From the NCBI GenBank assembly GCA_041738285.1, contig JBGSQB010000108.1, forward strand, positions 1 through 25,786: a stretch of 25,786 nucleotides of DNA, written 5' to 3'. This document shows positions 22,359 to 25,786 of this stretch, piece by piece. Position numbers and translations under genes: made by a program. Positions within the stretch are counted from its first letter, which is position 1, and every line of letters begins with the position of its first letter. This DNA is from SZUA-521 sp041738285. Its GTDB lineage: Bacteria; Pseudomonadota; Gammaproteobacteria; Pseudomonadales; Azotimanducaceae. The notes under the pieces were generated by a model. It worked only from the letters and a program-made list of their open reading frames with translations, was not told the DNA's origin and searched no databases.

Positions 22359-22411
22359 GCGCCGAGTTTGGTGCCCGCGCGGGGGCATGGGTATACGTAA
22401 TCGCCCTGAGC

Positions 22412-22441
22412 CGGAGACTGGGGAGTAGGTTCACTGTCCCC
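22412..22441. repeat. Imperfect inverted element related to the hairpin at 3144
   Basis: CGGAGACTG is identical to the first 9 bases of the hairpin at 3144-3171, and ACTGTCCCC here equals part of that hairpin's reverse complement. The arms GGGGA and TCCCC can pair with a 2-nt bulge. It lies in the 123-bp region between hemN and the small GIY-YIG-like gene. It may belong to a dispersed REP-like family, but two copies are thin evidence. Confidence 0.3.
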
Positions 22442-22481
22442 TATGCCCGGGGCAAGTCGCGGATCGGGGTATAGTCGGTGC

Positions 22482-22811
22482 ATGTCGGTACACATGACCA
22501 AACCGTGGCGCAAGATCGCCCCGGACGCGTTCGATGCGCTGCCGGGCCAGCTTGGTGTGTTCGAGTTCGCGGATGATGGCGAGCAGGTCGTCTATATCGG
22601 CTGTGCCGATGCGCGCAGCCGCTTTGGTTTGCGTAGTGCGATGGCCGATGCGCTGATCCGGTGCCCGGCCGCGCGAGGCTTTCGCATCGAGGTGACCACG
22701 GCCTACCGCAGCCGTTTCCTCGAGCTGCTGATGGCTTACCGTGCCGAGCGAGGTGCGATACCGATCTATAACGATGCCGTCCCGGGGCTGGGGCGGCTGT
22801 CACCGGGGTAA
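22482..22811 (+). CDS. Small GIY-YIG-like protein of unknown function
   Basis: A 109-residue protein (MSVHMTKPWRK; a second ATG at 22494 gives 105 residues). The core LGVFEFADDGEQVVYIGCADARSRFGLRSA resembles the opening of the GIY-YIG fold, with VFEF and VYIG as the two signature strands and R in FGLR as a possible active-site arginine; the later YRSRFLELLMAYRAERG is also conserved in similar small proteins from actinobacteria and proteobacteria as I remember them. No catalytic Glu-containing C-terminal half is obvious, so nuclease activity is doubtful. A TATAGT hexamer at 22470-22475 would start transcription at the ATG. The acyl-CoA dehydrogenase follows after 4 bp, so the pair is an operon and a role linked to acyl-CoA metabolism is possible. 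Confidence 0.75.
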   Translation: MSVHMTKPWRKIAPDAFDALPGQLGVFEFADDGEQVVYIGCADARSRFGLRSAMADALIRCPAARGFRIEVTTAYRSRFLELLMAYRAERGAIPIYNDAVPGLGRLSPG

Positions 22812-22815
22812 TCAG

Positions 22816-23982
22816 ATGGACCTCTCGCTGTCGGAAGAACAGTCGCTCGTCGTCGCCATGGTGCGGCGATTCGTCGCGCAGGAGATCGTGCCGCTGGAAC
22901 TGTCGCTCGATACTGACGCGGATGAGCTGCCGCGGGAGGACTACGCGCGGCTGCGCGCGAAGACCGAGGCAATGGGGCTGTACGGCCTCGATATCCCGCC
23001 CGAGTACGGCGGCCCCGACATCGACCTCATGACACGGACGCTGCTCGCCATCGAGATGTCTCAGCATCGGGCGGGCCTCTATGCGCCATGCTACGGCGTC
23101 TTCGGCGGTGCTGGTCTCGCGCAGTTGTTCGAGGCCAGCGAGGATCAGAAGGCACGATACTTGTTTCCCACACTGCGCGGCGAGAAGAAGGGTTGCTTTG
23201 CCCTAACGGAACCATCCGGGGGCAGCGATCCGGCGCGTGCGATTCTGACAAAGGCTGTGCGCGAAGGTGACACGTGGGTGATCAATGGCGCCAAGATCTT
23301 CATATCCGGCGCCGACAAGGCCGACTATGCGCTGGTCTTCGCGCGTACCGACACGGATCGCGGTCGTGGCGGCGTGACATGCTTCATCGTCGACACGGAT
23401 ACGCCGGGCTTTCACGTGCGCCGCGTCGTGCACACGCTGCGTGCCGCCCGCTATGCCACCGAGCTTGGGTTCGAGGACTTGCACGTTCCGCACGCCAACG
23501 TGCTTGGCGAAGTGAACAAGGGGTTCGCCATCGCCAACGATCGGCTGTCGCGGCAGCGCATACCCTATGCGGCCGGTTGCATCGGCGTTGCCATCAAAGC
23601 GCACGAGATGGCGGTCGAGTACTCCAAGACCCGGGAAACGTTTGGAGCGCCGCTCTCGAGCCGTCAGGCCATTCAGTGGATGCTGGTCGACAACGAGCTC
23701 GATATTCGCAACGCTCGCTGGCTGACCTTGGAAGCGGCCCATCGCGCCGATCGGGGTGAAGACTTCCGCAAGGATGCGGCGATGGCCAAGTTAGTGGCTA
23801 GCGAGGCGGGTGGCCGCGTCGTCGACCGGTGCATGCAGATCTTTGGCGGCTACGGTGTGACCAAGGACTTCCCGTTCGAACGCTGGTATCGGGAGATGCG
23901 GATCAGGCGCATCGGCGAGGGACCGAGCGAAGTGCAGCGCCATATCATTGCAAGGGATATTCTGGGCGCGTCGCTGCGCTGA
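22816..23982 (+). CDS. Acyl-CoA dehydrogenase
   Basis: A 388-residue FAD-dependent acyl-CoA dehydrogenase that forms the trans-2,3 double bond in acyl-CoA and passes electrons to ETF. Features in order: N-terminal helical domain beginning MDLSLSEEQ; the flavin segment CFALTEPSGGSDPA followed by WVINGAKIFISGADKADY; KTRETFGAPLSSRQAIQWML; QIFGGYGVTKDFPFERWYRE; and the catalytic-base segment IGEGPSEVQR, whose Glu corresponds to the YEGT glutamate of short- and medium-chain enzymes. It therefore looks fully active, unlike the related protein at 6516. ATG at 22816 has GGGG about 8 nt upstream. It is downstream of the GIY-YIG-like gene with a 4-bp gap. Substrate chain length cannot be stated. Confidence 0.93.
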   Translation: MDLSLSEEQSLVVAMVRRFVAQEIVPLELSLDTDADELPREDYARLRAKTEAMGLYGLDIPPEYGGPDIDLMTRTLLAIEMSQHRAGLYAPCYGVFGGAGLAQLFEASEDQKARYLFPTLRGEKKGCFALTEPSGGSDPARAILTKAVREGDTWVINGAKIFISGADKADYALVFARTDTDRGRGGVTCFIVDTDTPGFHVRRVVHTLRAARYATELGFEDLHVPHANVLGEVNKGFAIANDRLSRQRIPYAAGCIGVAIKAHEMAVEYSKTRETFGAPLSSRQAIQWMLVDNELDIRNARWLTLEAAHRADRGEDFRKDAAMAKLVASEAGGRVVDRCMQIFGGYGVTKDFPFERWYREMRIRRIGEGPSEVQRHIIARDILGASLR

Positions 23983-24067
23983 CGCGGCGCCGGAATCAAA
24001 GTCAAGTCTCGAAATCGCGCCGCTGGCGGATTCACAATGACGGCAGCCGGGGGCTGTGGAGGGGGCA

Positions 24068-25585
24068 ATGGCGTCAGTCCGAGACAGTGCGCTCGATGCG
24101 TTGTGGAGCAACTTCCTCGGTATCGCACCGAATTGGTACAAGCGCACGATCGTCGCGTTTCTGGTATTCAATCCGCTGGTGCTGGTGGTGCTGGGTCCGT
24201 TCGCCGCCGGCTGGTGTCTGGTGCTCGAATTCATCTTCACGCTGGCGATGGCGCTTCGGTGCTATCCGCTCCAGCCTGGCGGTTTGCTCGCGCTCGAGGC
24301 AATGGCGATCGGGCTGACCGATACCGGGACTGTACGCGCCGAGGTGCTGGCCAACTTCCCGGTCATTTTGCTTCTGATCTTCATGGTCGCCGGCATCTAC
24401 TTCATGCGCGAAGTGCTGCTGTTTACGTTCACCAAGATCCTGCTCGGCGCGCGCTCAAAGCTCCTGCTCGCATTCCTGTTCAGTTTCGTTGCGGCGTTTC
24501 TGTCGGCTTTCGTCGATGCCCTCACGGTCACCGCGGTGATCATCAGCGTGGCAGTGGGCTTCTACGCTGTTTACCACCGCGTTGCCTCTGGCGGGTCGAA
24601 TGCAAGCCAGGCACCGCACGATCATGCAACCGATGATGCAGTGACAGGTGTTCATAGTGCGGACCTCGATGTGTTCAGGGCGTTTCTGCGCAGTCTGCTG
24701 ATGCATGCGGCGGTTGGAACGGCGTTGGGGGGCGTCTGCACGCTGGTGGGTGAGCCGCAGAACCTGCTGATAGCGGGAAAGATGGGTTGGGACTTCACCG
24801 AATTCTTTCTGCGCATGGCGCCCGTGACGATGCCAGTGCTGGCCGCAGGTCTCGTCACGTGTGTTGCGATCGAATACTTTGGCGTTTTCGGCTACGGCGC
24901 GCAGCTTCCCGAGCGAGTCCGCGCGGAGTTGCTTGCGTACGACGCGGCCGCCACCGCCCGACGGACGCAGACCGAATGGCTACGACTGTGGGTGCAGGGT
25001 ATATCCGCGCTGCTGCTCATCGCGGGGCTCGCGCTGCACGTTGCCGAGGTTGGGCTGCTCGGTCTCGCTGTGATCGTCGTGCAGACAGCGTTCAACGGCG
25101 TCATCGATGAGCATCGAATCGGTAGGAGTTTCGTGGAGGCGCTGCCGTTCACCGCGCTGCTGGTGGTGTTCTTCGCGGTGGTGGCCGTCATCCACTCGCA
25201 ACACTTGTTCTCACCCGTCATCCACTGGGTGCTGGCGCTCGAGCCGCGTTCACAGCCGTCGATGTTCTACCTCGCCAACGGCTTGTTGTCGGCAATCAGC
25301 GACAACGTGTTCGTCGCAACCGTTTACATCAATGAGGTTGCCACCGCATTCGAGGCCGGGGCGTTCAGCCGTGAACACTATAATCAGCTCGCGGTCGCAA
25401 TCAATACTGGGACCAATGTCGCGAGCGTTGCAACGCCCAACGGACAGGCAGCGTTTCTGTTCCTGCTGACCTCATCGATCGCACCGCTGGTGCGCCTGTC
25501 CTACGTGCGTATGGTGGTCATGGCGTTGCCATACACTGTGGTGTTGGGTGTGATGGGCTATGTCGGCGTGCACTACTGGCTGTAG
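24068..25585 (+). CDS. nhaB: Na+/H+ antiporter NhaB
   Basis: A 505-residue inner-membrane antiporter that exports sodium in exchange for protons, for sodium and pH homeostasis. It has about twelve hydrophobic segments and NhaB-specific signatures: NFLGIAPNWYKRTIVAFLVFNP-type opening across residues 14-35, FVDALTVTAVIISV with the functionally important Asp, EPQNLLIAGKMGWDF, DEHRIGRSFVEALPFTALL and ATPNGQAAFLFLLTS. Length matches E. coli NhaB (513). ATG at 24068 has GGAGG at 24058-24062 with 5-nt spacing; an in-frame GTG at 24056 would add four residues. It is separated from the upstream dehydrogenase by 85 bp and converges on the kinase gene with 5 bp between stops. NhaB is most typical of gammaproteobacteria, including many marine ones. 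Confidence 0.95.
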   Translation: MASVRDSALDALWSNFLGIAPNWYKRTIVAFLVFNPLVLVVLGPFAAGWCLVLEFIFTLAMALRCYPLQPGGLLALEAMAIGLTDTGTVRAEVLANFPVILLLIFMVAGIYFMREVLLFTFTKILLGARSKLLLAFLFSFVAAFLSAFVDALTVTAVIISVAVGFYAVYHRVASGGSNASQAPHDHATDDAVTGVHSADLDVFRAFLRSLLMHAAVGTALGGVCTLVGEPQNLLIAGKMGWDFTEFFLRMAPVTMPVLAAGLVTCVAIEYFGVFGYGAQLPERVRAELLAYDAAATARRTQTEWLRLWVQGISALLLIAGLALHVAEVGLLGLAVIVVQTAFNGVIDEHRIGRSFVEALPFTALLVVFFAVVAVIHSQHLFSPVIHWVLALEPRSQPSMFYLANGLLSAISDNVFVATVYINEVATAFEAGAFSREHYNQLAVAINTGTNVASVATPNGQAAFLFLLTSSIAPLVRLSYVRMVVMALPYTVVLGVMGYVGVHYWL

Positions 25586-25590
25586 CGTCG

Positions 25591-25786
25591 TCAGAGTGTC
25601 CGCAAGCTCCAGGCTTCGAATGCATGCTCGCGTTCAACGTCGCTCCACGCCGGGGTGAAGACCCGGTCAACGTGACGTTTGGCGTCGATATCCGCGAGCT
25701 TCCACAGTCGCGCGCCGATCCCGGCTGCGAGCGCGGCGCCAAGCGCGGTCGCCTCGGGATTCTTCAGGCACGCGATGGGTCGGCCC
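25591..25786 (-). CDS. FGGY-family carbohydrate kinase, glycerol-kinase-like, C-terminal fragment
   Basis: The minus-strand frame is open from the right edge to a TGA at 25593-25591, giving 64 visible residues. PEATALGAALAAGIGARLW is the C-terminal adenosine-binding signature of FGGY kinases (glycerol kinase reads ETTALGAA at this point), and the ending FTPAWSDVEREHAFEAWSLRTL matches the FxPxMxxExRxxxYxxW helix of GlpK. The start and the substrate domain are outside the window, so glycerol kinase is probable but xylulokinase-like or another FGGY sugar kinase cannot be excluded. Confidence 0.8.
   Translation of the reverse strand, partial: GRPIACLKNPEATALGAALAAGIGARLWKLADIDAKRHVDRVFTPAWSDVEREHAFEAWSLRTL

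Noticed and set aside
22374..22383. CCCGCGCGGG palindrome upstream of hemN
   Set aside because: A 10-bp all-GC palindrome is expected by chance in such GC-rich DNA and does not resemble an FNR or RegA site.
22470..22475. TATAGT as a promoter for the GIY-YIG-like gene (leaderless start)
   Set aside because: The -10 hexamer is good, but no -35 lies at a suitable distance; too weak to list as a promoter of its own.
23984..24023. GCGGCGC/GCGCCGC arms after the acyl-CoA dehydrogenase as a terminator
   Set aside because: The 26-nt loop is too long and no T-run follows.
1..25786. CRISPR arrays, tRNA or rRNA genes, insertion sequences, prophage or defence genes
   Set aside because: I looked for spaced direct repeats, cloverleaf-like sequences, transposase motifs and phage or defence motifs, and saw none.

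Overview
The window is 25.8 kb of GC-rich bacterial chromosome, densely packed with metabolic genes. No gene-free stretch exceeds about 140 bases, and I see no tRNA, rRNA, CRISPR array, insertion sequence or prophage gene. NhaB, a RegB/RegA redox pair, HemN, Bcp, FecA-like TonB receptors and a CTGT-N8-ACAG LexA-type box together suggest a gammaproteobacterium, probably an aerobic or facultative heterotroph that degrades organic acids, aromatics or terpenoids. The lineage is an inference; no marker gene here fixes it.

Layout. (1) 1-3140: a partial minus-strand zinc-ribbon-like gene runs off the left edge. It is separated by a LexA-like palindrome from a plus-strand run of a PdxA-family dehydrogenase, a zinc alcohol dehydrogenase and a fumarylacetoacetate-hydrolase-family protein. 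(2) 3144-8119: a hairpin, a luciferase-like flavin monooxygenase (minus), a lipoprotein with transglutaminase-like and TPR regions (plus), an alpha/beta hydrolase (minus), a DszC-like acyl-CoA-dehydrogenase-fold protein with a TTG start (plus) and peroxiredoxin Bcp (minus). (3) 8153-10673, minus: aldo/keto reductase, canonical SDR and degenerate SDR, joined by two 4-bp start/stop overlaps. (4) 10797-15582, plus: amidohydrolase, ThDP enzyme and TonB-dependent receptor, each joined by a 1-bp TGATG overlap and preceded by a good sigma70-like promoter. (5) 15593-19076, minus: a FecA-like TonB receptor and a PepSY membrane protein, which looks like a ferric-siderophore uptake and reduction pair. 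(6) 19213-22358: RegB- and RegA-like redox regulators (4-bp overlap) converging on hemN. (7) 22482-23982: a small GIY-YIG-like protein and an acyl-CoA dehydrogenase in an operon. (8) 24068-25786: the NhaB sodium/proton antiporter and the C-terminal end of a glycerol-kinase-like FGGY kinase.

How it fits together. Many genes are oxidoreductases, CoA-linked enzymes or hydrolases of unassigned substrate, as expected of a catabolic accessory region. Three points stand out. The amidohydrolase/ThDP/TonB-receptor operon couples outer-membrane uptake to two candidate carbon-carbon bond enzymes. The RegBA pair has a 17-bp dyad resembling a RegA site, placed almost exactly midway between regB and the divergent iron receptor. 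The SDR pair contains one member that has lost essentially all cofactor and catalytic motifs.
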